Assembly: GCF_002886185.1 (NCBI RefSeq)
Contig: NZ_KZ614146.1
Coordinates: forward strand, 1,968,930-2,032,929
DNA length: 64,000 nucleotides
From: Salipaludibacillus neizhouensis
GTDB lineage: Bacteria > Bacillota > Bacilli > Bacillales > Salisediminibacteriaceae
Direction: 5' to 3'
The translations under genes and the position numbers were made by a program. Of this stretch, positions 9,036-16,699 are shown piece by piece (within the stretch, counting starts at the first letter, position 1; the number at the start of each line of letters is the position of its first letter). Below the pieces are notes generated by a model. It searched no databases, was not told the origin of the DNA, and saw nothing but the letters and a program-made list of their open reading frames with translations.

Positions 9036-9315
9036 AACAACCCACCTACTTTAATTATGTTCTCCATCTAGTATGATCAGTAATTTAGGGATATATGTAA
9101 AAGAAATAAAGGACAAAATGAAATGAGAATGAAATTAAATGAACAAAGGCTACAATCATCATTCCATTGAAAAAACTTATTTAGATGGTTTGTTTATCTA
9201 GAAAAGTATTTGGTAGAATGACCACTCGCTTTCCGTGAATGTCCGCGAGCCTATAGCAAAAAAAACGCTCCTAATAGAATAAAACTGCTGTAGCTTCGCT
9301 CATTACATTAAAAAA
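9036..9315. other. Gene-free stretch with a repeat fragment
   Basis: No credible gene. Around 9225-9255 it holds ccactcgctttccgtgaatg followed by tccgcgagc, an inverted and diverged piece of the repeat at 7700-7860. It lies between the DUF421 promoter side and the citB terminator. Confidence 0.4.
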
Positions 9316-9348
9316 GCACTGAAAAAGTAAAATCTACTTTTTCAGTGC
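9316..9348 (-). terminator. Terminator after citB, shared with a repeat at 61.9 kb
   Basis: GCACTGAAAAAGTA at 9316-9329 pairs perfectly with TACTTTTTCAGTGC at 9335-9348, and a T run follows on the minus strand. Nearly the same hairpin occurs at 61897-61934, far from any citB gene, so this terminator belongs to a dispersed repeat family. Confidence 0.85.
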
Positions 9349-9366
9349 CTAATAATGGATTAGCTC

Positions 9367-12090
9367 TTAAGTTGTTTGCATAGTGTTTCGAAGTACCATC
9401 GGTAAAATACCACCATGACGATAGTAGTCAATTTCAACTTCACTGTCAAAGCGAGCTAGTACATCAAAAGTTGTTTCTTTCCCTGTTTCGGGATCTTTTG
9501 CAACTACAGTAACATGCTCACGCGGTTGAATTTCATTTGTAATCTTCACATCAAAATGTTCCTTACCAGTTAATCCAAGAGATTCTGCACTGTCTCCAGC
9601 TTTGAATTGAAGTGGAAGAACACCCATTAGTACAAGATTACTACGGTGAATACGTTCAAAGCTTTCAGCAATTACCGTCTTAATTCCAAGTAATGTCGTT
9701 CCTTTTGCTGCCCAGTCACGAGAGCTTCCCATGCCGTAGTCTTTTCCAGCAAGAACGATTAATCCTGTATCCGTTTCTTTATACTTCATACACGCATCAT
9801 AAATCGCCATAACTTCCCCAGTTGGCCAGTAAGTAGTGAAACCACCTTCTGTTCCGGGAGCTAATTCGTTTTTAATACGGATATTTGCAAATGTACCACG
9901 CATCATTACTTCATGGTTACCACGACGTGAACCATAAGAGTTAAATTCAGCTGGTGACAATCCTTTTTCAATGAGATATTTTCCAGCAGGAGTATCTTTA
10001 CCGATTGCTCCAGCAGGTGAAATATGGTCTGTCGTCACAGAATCACCGAGTTTTGCAACAGCCTGCAAATCATTAAGCTCTGCTACATCCTCAGGATCTG
10101 GAGAAAGATTCTCGAAGAATGGAGGATTTTGAATGTACGTGGAATCTGGATCAAATTGATACAAATCTCCATCTGTTGTTTCAAGATTATTCCACTCTTC
10201 ATTATCATCAAACACTCGCTCGTATTCTTTCTTAAAGAGCTTTGGATCAACTGATTGATCAAGTGCTTTCTGAATTTCAGCATTGGACGGCCAAATATCT
10301 TTAAAGAATACATCATTTCCATCCTGGTCTTTACCAAGTGACTCTGTTTGAAGATCAATATCAACTGTTCCAGCTAATGCATAAGCAACAACTAGTGGTG
10401 GTGATGCTAGATAGTTAGCTTTTACAAGTGGATGGATACGTCCTTCAAAGTTACGGTTACCACTTAGTACAGAAGAAACAGTTAAATCACTGTCAGCAAT
10501 TGCTTTTTCGATCTCTTCTGGAAGCGGACCACTATTTCCAATACAGGTAGTACAGCCATACCCTACCGTGTTGAAACCAAGCTTATCAAGGAAAGGAGTT
10601 AAACCTGCATCATCTAAATAACCAGTAACAACCTTTGAACCTGGAGCTAAACTTGTTTTAACATAGTCCGGTACAGTTAATCCTTTTTCTACTGCATTTT
10701 TAGCCAACAAACCAGAACCTAACATAACATGCGGGTTAGATGTGTTTGTACAGCTAGTAATAGCTGCAATAGCTAATGAACCAGTTTTTAATGTTGATTT
10801 GTTCCCATTCGGATGGACTACATCAACTGTTTTTGAAATCTCATCTGGAGTTAATCCAAACCCATGGGGGCCTACAGGAGACGTCAATGCTTTGTTGAAT
10901 TCTTCTTTCATTGCAGAAAGAGGAATCAAATCCTGGGGACGCTTAGGACCAGCTAAGTTAGGCTCAACTGCTGATAGATTTATTTTTACAACCTCGGTGA
11001 ACTCAGGATCTCCTTGACCAGGCGTATAGAACATGCTGTTAGCTTTCGTATATGTTTCTACTAAATTAACAAGTTCTTCGCTTCGTCCAGTAAGACGCAT
11101 GTAGTTTAATGTTTCCTCATCTACCGGGAAGAATCCAACCGTAGCACCGTATTCAGGAGCCATGTTTGAGATCGTTGCGCGGTCTGCTAATGTCATTTCT
11201 GACAAGCCAGGACCAAAGAATTCTACAAATTTACCTACTACGTTTTGTGCACGTAAAGTTTGTGTCACTTTAAGCGCCAAATCCGTAGCTGTAGCTCCTT
11301 CAGGCATAGAACCTTCAAGCTTTACACCCACAACTTCCGGAACTGGGAAATAAGAAGGTTGCTGCAGCATACCAGCTTCTGCTTCGATACCACCAACACC
11401 CCAACCTAGTACACCTAGACCGTTAATCATTGTTGTATGGGAATCCGTACCAACTAATGAATCCGGATATGCAACTGTTTCACCATCGGCATTTTTAGCA
11501 TTTTGAACAACATTTGCTAAATACTCAAGGTTAACTTGGTGAACAATCCCTGTTGCTGGTGGGACCGCACGGTAGTTATCCAATGATTTTTGCGCCCAGT
11601 TTAAGAATTTATATCTTTCTTCATTACGTTTGAACTCTAGTTCCATATTTTTAAATAGAGAATCCGCTTTTCCAAAGTTATCTACTTGGACAGAGTGGTC
11701 AACAACTAAATCTACCGGAATAGCCGGATTAATTCGTGTCGGATCTCCACCAAAGTCTGCCATTGCTTTTCGCAAGGATGCTAAGTCAACTACAGCCGGG
11801 ACACCTGTGAAGTCCTGAAGAATTACTCGAGAAGGTTTAAATGGAACGTCAATCGCTTTCACTTTATCTGTTCCCCAATTCGCTAAATTCTCCACGTGTT
11901 CTTCTTTAATCACCCGACCATCGTGTTGTCTTAAAACAGACTCTAAAAGTACACGGATGGAGTACGGGAGGCTGGATACACTTCCAACACCAGCTTCTTC
12001 AATCGCTTTCAAATCATAGTAGTGATAGGTCTTTCCACTAGCTTCAAATGTTTTCTTTGAATTATACAATGCTTTGTTTTCATTTGACAT
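9367..12090 (-). CDS. citB: Aconitate hydratase
   Basis: A 907-aa aconitase A of the IRP-like type, interconverting citrate and isocitrate in the TCA cycle and, when iron is short, binding mRNA in some bacteria. The [4Fe-4S] ligands are visible in [12 protein letters not shown] and [14 protein letters not shown]. Substrate-site SRDWAAKG is near residue 775. An AAGGAGGGAATAC site precedes the ATG. B. subtilis has citB beside sspP and sspO, as here. No CcpC or CodY site could be assigned by eye in the 300 bases upstream. Confidence 0.97.
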   Translation of the reverse strand: MSNENKALYNSKKTFEASGKTYHYYDLKAIEEAGVGSVSSLPYSIRVLLESVLRQHDGRVIKEEHVENLANWGTDKVKAIDVPFKPSRVILQDFTGVPAVVDLASLRKAMADFGGDPTRINPAIPVDLVVDHSVQVDNFGKADSLFKNMELEFKRNEERYKFLNWAQKSLDNYRAVPPATGIVHQVNLEYLANVVQNAKNADGETVAYPDSLVGTDSHTTMINGLGVLGWGVGGIEAEAGMLQQPSYFPVPEVVGVKLEGSMPEGATATDLALKVTQTLRAQNVVGKFVEFFGPGLSEMTLADRATISNMAPEYGATVGFFPVDEETLNYMRLTGRSEELVNLVETYTKANSMFYTPGQGDPEFTEVVKINLSAVEPNLAGPKRPQDLIPLSAMKEEFNKALTSPVGPHGFGLTPDEISKTVDVVHPNGNKSTLKTGSLAIAAITSCTNTSNPHVMLGSGLLAKNAVEKGLTVPDYVKTSLAPGSKVVTGYLDDAGLTPFLDKLGFNTVGYGCTTCIGNSGPLPEEIEKAIADSDLTVSSVLSGNRNFEGRIHPLVKANYLASPPLVVAYALAGTVDIDLQTESLGKDQDGNDVFFKDIWPSNAEIQKALDQSVDPKLFKKEYERVFDDNEEWNNLETTDGDLYQFDPDSTYIQNPPFFENLSPDPEDVAELNDLQAVAKLGDSVTTDHISPAGAIGKDTPAGKYLIEKGLSPAEFNSYGSRRGNHEVMMRGTFANIRIKNELAPGTEGGFTTYWPTGEVMAIYDACMKYKETDTGLIVLAGKDYGMGSSRDWAAKGTTLLGIKTVIAESFERIHRSNLVLMGVLPLQFKAGDSAESLGLTGKEHFDVKITNEIQPREHVTVVAKDPETGKETTFDVLARFDSEVEIDYYRHGGILPMVLRNTMQTT

Positions 12091-12345
12091 ATGTATTCCC
12101 TCCTTCAGATACTATCATATAATACAATTTCATAATTGTCTAAAACCTTTTTTTGAGAGATTCTATTATTTTCACAAGTTTAATAATAACATTTTATTGG
12201 GTTTTTCGCACGTAAAAAGCTTTATTATTAGGAATCTTATCAAAAACTTATGTGCTATGTTTCATTTCTTTAAATGGTAGTTTTATATAAAAAGATTGTT
12301 CTTTGTTCGTAAAACATACTCAGTTCCGCCTGGGAGATATTTAAA

Positions 12346-12389
12346 AAGGCTTATCGATTACCCGTATCCAGGATTAGTCGATAAGCCTT
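12346..12389 (-). terminator. Terminator after the 83-aa gene
   Basis: AAGGCTTATCGA at 12346-12357 pairs with TCGATAAGCCTT at 12378-12389; on the minus strand the stem runs into TTTTT. Confidence 0.8.
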
Positions 12390-12396
12390 ATTACAT

Positions 12397-12648
12397 TTAA
12401 ATTAAATCACTTTTTCGTTGAGCCAATTCTTGGGAGTAACTATCCAATTGTCGCTTCTGATGTTCCGACGCAACGATATATGCTTTTTGAATTATTTGTT
12501 CTGCTTCATTCAGTTCTTCATGTGCTTCCTTTGACTGGTGCCCGTAGTCAGGTGATTCTTCATCTAATTGCTGAAATGCTTCTTCCAATTGGACATAAGC
12601 TTGCTGTGCTGCTTGAAATGCTTGTTGTTTATTCTTATTGTAAGGCAT
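12397..12648 (-). CDS. Small helical hypothetical protein
   Basis: An 83-aa protein beginning MPYNKNKQQAFQAAQQAYVQ, rich in Gln and Glu, Cys-free and probably two long helices. I chose this ATG because AAGGAGG lies 11 bases upstream; a start seven codons earlier would overlap that site. The pattern resembles the YtzC-like DUF2524 proteins of Bacillus, but I am not certain. Its own terminator follows, so it is a single-gene unit between sspP and citB. Confidence 0.6.
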   Translation of the reverse strand: MPYNKNKQQAFQAAQQAYVQLEEAFQQLDEESPDYGHQSKEAHEELNEAEQIIQKAYIVASEHQKRQLDSYSQELAQRKSDLI

Positions 12649-12763
12649 TTCCTCATCATCCTCCTTCATCTAGATAATCTTAGTATGGTATATGTGTCCA
12701 TGAGTATCCTAGTTGCTCTCTGGAAAAACTAAGAATAATCTTTTTAATGAAGGAGGGTAGTAA

Positions 12764-12907
12764 ATGGAAAAAAATACGTATAAATCTCAGCGTCGTGCAA
12801 ATCCGAAAAATAAAAATCAACCGACTACTCAGCCCGAACCTCTTCAAGGGTCCCATAAAACAAAGCAAAAAAATCATGTTTCTCAAACTCATGGCGGCCG
12901 TAACTAG
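12764..12907 (+). CDS. sspP: Small acid-soluble spore protein P
   Basis: A 47-aa basic protein. It begins MEKNTYKSQRRANPKNKN and carries QPEPLQGSHKTKQKNH, the SspP signature (B. subtilis SspP has QPEPLSGSKKVKNRNH). It is a minor SASP of the forespore core. GAAGGAGGG lies before the ATG and a hairpin with T residues follows. In B. subtilis sspP and sspO precede citB on one strand; here sspP is opposite to citB and no sspO is seen. Confidence 0.88.
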   Translation: MEKNTYKSQRRANPKNKNQPTTQPEPLQGSHKTKQKNHVSQTHGGRN

Positions 12908-12939
12908 GTTATAAAATGCCGGGTTTACTTCGATGAGCA

Positions 12940-12971
12940 GGGCATCCGCACAAACTAGTGGGTGTCCTTTT
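12940..12971 (+). terminator. Terminator after sspP
   Basis: GGGCATCC at 12940-12947 pairs with GGGTGTCC at 12960-12967 using G-U pairs, then TTTT. Confidence 0.55.
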
Positions 12972-12996
12972 CACTGGAAACCACTACAAACAAAAG

Positions 12997-14418
12997 TTAC
13001 AATTTTTTATCTAATGTAATGAGAACTTGTTCTATTATCGCTTCGTCAGCTGATGAGATCGTTCTGAAATCGAGAAACACTTGCCCATCTTTCATCCGTG
13101 AAATAATAGGTGTGCTCGCCTTTCTCAAAAGAATTTCACACTCATTTGCGCTGGTCTTCCGTTTTTTCACGAGCAGACCGTAGGAAGCAAGCTCTTCTAC
13201 CGGCATCGTTCCTCCTCCTACTTGTGAATGATCCTCCACACCGGTCAAGGAAATGTTCACCAGCTTGTCCTCCATCTGTTCGATAAATGAATGAACTTGC
13301 GTCGTTATTTCTACTTTTGATCTCAAAATATCTCTTAAAGCAGGAATGTGTTGCTGTTGTTCCGCTCCATACACATAATCAAACAGAGTGGCTTCCAATG
13401 CTGCAAGCGTCATTTTATCTACACGAAGAACTCTAGCCAAAGGATGTTTTTTTAGACGCGCAATATAGTCGGCTTTACCGGCGATGATTCCCGCTTGAGG
13501 ACCACCTAACAATTTATCACCGCTAAAAGAAATGATATCCGCTCCCTGCCTTAATGAGTCTCGTACAATTGGTTCTTCACCAATACCGTGTTCAGAAAAA
13601 GGAAAAAGAGAACCGCTCCCCAAATCTTCGTAAATAATAATATCATTGTCCTCATGTTTATCTCTGATTTGTCTTAATTCTTTTGTTGAGACTGATTTCG
13701 TAAATCCAACTGTTTTAAAATTACTCGTATGCACTTTCATAAACATTTTTGTTTGTTCATTTATCGCATCCTCATAATCATAAGGATGGGTTTTATTCGT
13801 TGTTCCTACTTCTCTAAGTGTTGCATCACTTTCTTCCATGATCGTAGAGATTCGAAAAGAACCGCCAATTTCCACGAGCTCTCCTCTAGAGACGACCGCT
13901 TCAAAACCTTTTACTAACGATCGTAAAACTAAATAAACTGCGGCTGCGTTGTTATTCACAACCATTGCAGCTTCTGCACCTGATGCTTTCACAAGCAATC
14001 CTTCAATAATGTCATGTCGAGATCCTCTTTTACCCGACTCTAATTCATATTCTAAATTAGAGTAATTGGTCGATGTCTCCACCACCTGCTGAATGGCTCG
14101 TTCACTTAGTCTGGCTCGACCTAAATTCGTATGTAATACGGTTCCAGTTGCATTAATAACTTTACGTAACCGATAGGGTTGGTAATTTTTTGCTTTATAA
14201 TGAAATTTATTTACCAAAATCTCTGTGAAAAACTCTCGTGACAGTTTTTCTGCCTCAAACTCCCCTGCTACTATTTCCTGCCTTAGATTTTCCAATTCTG
14301 ACTGAACCCATTCTTTCGCCAGTATTCCCGGCACTTTTTTTTGATTCATGATGTCTTTTAAAGAGGCAGAAGCTAATAATTCATGCACGGAAGGAAGGTC
14401 ACGCAGACTTACATTCAT
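12997..14418 (-). CDS. selA: L-seryl-tRNA(Sec) selenium transferase
   Basis: SelA converts Ser-tRNA-Sec to Sec-tRNA-Sec with selenophosphate, using PLP in a large ring oligomer. The 473-aa length is standard. Visible features are the N-terminal domain LPSVHELL, the Gly-rich NATGTVLHTNLGRARLS block, and the PLP-lysine segment ISFSGDKLLGGPQAGI near residue 300. selD, selB and selC lie within 5 kb, so the whole Sec pathway sits in one locus. It is the last gene of a minus-strand run with the Rdx selenoprotein and a small membrane peptide. Confidence 0.97.
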   Translation of the reverse strand: MNVSLRDLPSVHELLASASLKDIMNQKKVPGILAKEWVQSELENLRQEIVAGEFEAEKLSREFFTEILVNKFHYKAKNYQPYRLRKVINATGTVLHTNLGRARLSERAIQQVVETSTNYSNLEYELESGKRGSRHDIIEGLLVKASGAEAAMVVNNNAAAVYLVLRSLVKGFEAVVSRGELVEIGGSFRISTIMEESDATLREVGTTNKTHPYDYEDAINEQTKMFMKVHTSNFKTVGFTKSVSTKELRQIRDKHEDNDIIIYEDLGSGSLFPFSEHGIGEEPIVRDSLRQGADIISFSGDKLLGGPQAGIIAGKADYIARLKKHPLARVLRVDKMTLAALEATLFDYVYGAEQQQHIPALRDILRSKVEITTQVHSFIEQMEDKLVNISLTGVEDHSQVGGGTMPVEELASYGLLVKKRKTSANECEILLRKASTPIISRMKDGQVFLDFRTISSADEAIIEQVLITLDKKL

Positions 14419-14459
14419 CTTTTCACCGCACTTTCATAAATTTTCCATTAATATATTTT

Positions 14460-14711
14460 CGCACTCCTGGTTAAGCTATTGTTGAAGAAGGTTATTAACT
14501 TTCTTCGCAAGAGTGAAAGACGGTTACGGGATTCGTTCAAATGTATATGTTCCTTGAGGGGTGGTTCGCTTGAACAACGTTTAAGAAAACAATCAGCAAG
14601 GCATGTCATCAAACGAAAAATGAGGTGTTTACGAAAGATACACATCGATTTGGCCCCACACGACTTACTATTCACTCGACGAAAAAGGTGGTCTTTATTG
14701 ACCACCTTTTT
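14460..14711 (+). ncRNA. Possible small RNA or leader ending in a strong hairpin
   Basis: A 250-base stretch with no convincing protein frame. It ends in a near-perfect hairpin at 14682-14711 (AAAAAGGTGGTC pairing with GACCACCTTTTT) with seven T on the plus strand. An internal GTTCAA/TTGAAC pairing lies at about 14536-14579. No plus-strand gene follows, so a free-standing plus-strand RNA is one reading. The other is that it is simply the selA leader plus a bidirectional terminator for the minus-strand peptide gene. I do not recognise an RNA family. Confidence 0.25.
14682..14711. terminator. Bidirectional terminator hairpin
   Basis: A 12-bp stem with loop TTTATT. Seven T follow on the plus strand and five on the minus strand. 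Confidence 0.75.
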
Positions 14712-14729
14712 TTATTTTCCCCCAAAAAA

Positions 14730-14864
14730 TCATTCACCAGTCTCGAATTTTTCTCTTTCTCGCAGTATTTCCTGCTTTTCCAAACAATCTTTGAGTAATC
14801 CAGCTGCATAAAAAGCAAGTCCAATTCCTAAAAAAATATATATTCCATTACATAAGGCATTCAA
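14730..14864 (-). CDS. 44-aa single-pass membrane peptide in the selenium locus
   Basis: The frame starts at a TTG with AAAGGGTG 9-10 bases upstream. It encodes MNALCNGIYIFLGIGLAFYA, then AGLLKDCLEKQEILRERE, that is one N-terminal membrane helix and a charged cytoplasmic tail. It lies between selA and the Rdx selenoprotein gene, all on the minus strand, and is followed by a strong hairpin. I recognise no family. Two Cys residues are present, one on each side of the membrane helix. Confidence 0.5.
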   Translation of the reverse strand: MNALCNGIYIFLGIGLAFYAAGLLKDCLEKQEILREREKFETGE

Positions 14865-14955
14865 GAAAAACACCCTTTCATTTTTAATTTTACAATAGAC
14901 GCTATTAACGCTCCTATACCCGGACCTTCTAATACTAATCTTTTCACCTAGAAAA

Positions 14956-14994
14956 GCTGTTCGAGAATTCGTTTGATACGATTTCCCAAACAGC
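14956..14994 (-). terminator. Terminator after the Rdx selenoprotein gene
   Basis: Twelve base pairs form between gctgttcgagaa at 14956-14967 and ttcccaaacagc at 14983-14994, and TTTTC follows on the minus strand. Confidence 0.7.
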
Positions 14995-15007
14995 CATTAC
15001 CTTCCCT

Positions 15008-15256
15008 TTATGAATTATTTTTTAAAGTTGTCATCTCATGAATAATTTCTTTATGTTGCGGAAATTCTCCTGTGTCCCATTTCGAATATATTTTCTTTCC
15101 ATTGACAGTGACTTCAAAAGCACCACCAGAGCTTGGTATTAATTCCATTGATTCAATGTCTGAACGAAGGCTTCCAAAGGCATCTTCTGCGAAACTCGCA
15201 GCCTTAGGGGCATAATTTCACTGCATGCAAAATTCAATTTTAACTTTTAAACCCAT
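15008..15256 (-). CDS. Rdx/SelW-like selenoprotein with in-frame TGA (Sec)
   Basis: Read with TGA as Sec at codon 13 (15218-15220), the frame gives 82 residues starting MGLKVKIEFCMQ-Sec-NYAPKAA. This is the thioredoxin-like Rdx family CxxU motif (E-x-C-x-x-U/C-x-Y-x-P), seen in SelW, SelT and SelH relatives. The rest fits: a central SSGGAFEVTVNG strand pair and IYSKWDTGEFPQ, the Rdx C-terminal signature. An AAAGGAGCGATG site precedes the start. A hairpin suited to SECIS function lies just after the TGA. The protein is presumably a small redox enzyme or selenium-linked chaperone; partners are unknown. Confidence 0.88.
15187..15201 (-). promoter_or_regulatory. Bacterial SECIS hairpin of the Rdx gene
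   Basis: On the minus strand CTGCGA-GTT-TCGCAG forms a six-pair stem with a G at the first loop position. It begins about 16 bases after the TGA, within the spacing known for bacterial SECIS elements bound by SelB. Confidence 0.7.
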
Positions 15257-15337
15257 TTTACATCGCTCCTTTATCTTCATTTATAGGTTTATTGTAGCAA
15301 AAGTTTCCCAAGCATGCCATCGGGTAGGTTTGATCAT

Positions 15338-15367
15338 TTGAATGATATTACCGATACTGTTTATAAT
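15338..15367 (+). promoter_or_regulatory. Candidate sigma-A promoter of selD
   Basis: TTGAAT at 15338-15343 and TATAAT at 15362-15367 are 18 bases apart, about 28 bases before the selD start. Confidence 0.55.
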
Positions 15368-15394
15368 GGATAGACAAGGAGGTGTCACCCTAAC

Positions 15395-16450
15395 ATGACA
15401 AAAGATATTACAAGTATACGATTAACATCAATGACTAAAAAAGCTGGTTGAGGATGTAAAATTGGTCCTGATGACCTGGCGCAAGTATTGCGTCACTTAC
15501 CCTCTTCAAAAGAAGACGCCAATCTTCTAGTTGGACTCGACACATCTGATGATGGCGGTGTCTATAAATTAACAGATGAAATTGCACTCGTTCAAACGGT
15601 CGATTATTTTACACCGATTGTTGATGATCCATACATGTTTGGACAAATTGGGGCCGCAAACGCATTAAGTGATGTTTATGCAATGGGCGGAGAACCTAAA
15701 ACAGTTCTGAATATTGTTGGTTTTCCAATTAAAAAACTCCCTCATGAAGTATTAGCTGCTATCCTTAAAGGTGGAGCGGATAAAGTAAAAGAAGCTGGAG
15801 CTGTTATTGCTGGTGGTCATACAATTGATGATGATGAACCTAAATTTGGCTTAAGTTGTACAGGAGTTGTCCATCCAGACCGCATTTTTAAAAATGTAGG
15901 AGCTCAGCCCGGTGATCAGTTAGTTTTAACAAAACCAATTGGAATCGGCGTACTAACGACAGCCATTAAAAGGGATAAAGCTTCCGATGAAGAAGCAGAA
16001 GCTGCGACGAAAACAATGGCAACATTAAACAAAACGGCAGCTGAAACCCTAAAAAATTATTCTCCTCACGCTGTGACGGATGTCACGGGCTTTGGATTAC
16101 TTGGTCACGGATACGAAATGGCCAGTGGGAGTAAGGTTAGTTTCAACATTGATTATCAAAGCGTCCCCGTTCTTGATGGTGCAAAAACACATGCAGAAGC
16201 AGGCGTCGTTCCTGGTGGGACAATCGACAACCATACTTGGTTAAAGGATAACATCGAATACGATAAAGCACTCAAAGATTATGACCAGTTGATTTTGTGT
16301 GACTCGATCACTTCTGGCGGACTCTTAGTTAGCTTATCTAAAGATGAAGCAAGTAAATATGTGGAAGAAATGAAAGAGAAATCCTCTCATGGCGCTTATA
16401 TCATTGGAGAAGTCACGGAAAGAAAAGAGAAAGACATATACGTGAAATAA
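15395..16450 (+). CDS. selD: Selenophosphate synthetase, itself a selenoprotein (Sec19)
   Basis: SelD makes selenophosphate from selenide and ATP for Sec and 2-selenouridine synthesis. The true start is the ATG at 15395, preceded by AAGGAGGTG. The frame then contains TGA at 15449-15451, giving KKAG-Sec-GCKIGPDDL. This is the catalytic loop that in E. coli SelD holds Cys17 and Lys20, so Sec replaces the catalytic Cys. A start after the TGA (15488) would lose the active site. Total length is 351 aa, normal for SelD. Other motifs include LVGLDTSDDGGVYKL, DVYAMGG, AGGHTIDDDEPKFGL and TGFGLLGH. A hairpin (15464-15476) follows the TGA. The stop codon is directly abutted by a dispersed repeat whose head is a terminator-like hairpin. 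Confidence 0.96.
15464..15476 (+). promoter_or_regulatory. Candidate SECIS hairpin of selD
   Basis: GGTC-CTGAT-GACC begins 13 bases after the in-frame TGA. It is short (four pairs), but U-G and outer pairings may extend it. Confidence 0.5.
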
Positions 16451-16640
16451 GAAAAACGGCATAGCCGTTTTTGTTAAATACAGCGTCAGCTTCCGCCGCC
16501 CCCGAGTAGCACCTACGTAGTGTGTGTAGGTGCTACTCGAAAGGATGTGGGTTTCCCTTGATACGTGCGGTGTGAAGGTAGCTGCTAATTTTATAAATTC
16601 TTACCTCGTAAGAAAAACGGCATAGCCGTCTTTTGTAATT
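16449..16640. repeat. Dispersed intergenic repeat, long copy
   Basis: It starts at the selD stop with aagaaaaacggcatagccgt, then TTTTTG, a terminator-like hairpin. It then contains a perfect 14-bp stem, CGAGTAGCACCTAC at 16503-16516 with GTAGGTGCTACTCG at 16526-16539, and ends in another copy of the aagaaaaacggcatagccg head near 16610. The body (about 165 bases) is homologous to 35362-35523. No protein frame. Confidence 0.85.
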
Positions 16641-16650
16641 TCTTTCAAGA

Positions 16651-16693
16651 AAAAGAGTGTCTACTAAGCCAAAATGGCTTTAGACACTCTTTT
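16651..16693 (-). terminator. Terminator after selB
   Basis: AAAAGAGTGTCTA at 16651-16663 pairs with TAGACACTCTTTT at 16681-16693; a T run follows on the minus strand. Confidence 0.85.
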
Positions 16694-16699
16694 CATGTT

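Noticed and set aside
10024-11818. Several frames opposite or overlapping citB
   Set aside because: They mirror aconitase codon bias and lack starts with ribosome binding sites.
14550-14572. T-box-like string GAGGGGTGGTTCGC on the plus strand
   Set aside because: It resembles the T-box core, but no specifier stem is evident, the terminator is over 100 bases away and no plus-strand gene follows.
14448-14811. Overlapping frames on both strands between selA and the 44-aa peptide gene
   Set aside because: Arg/Cys-rich translations with no family features, and they pass through a terminator hairpin.
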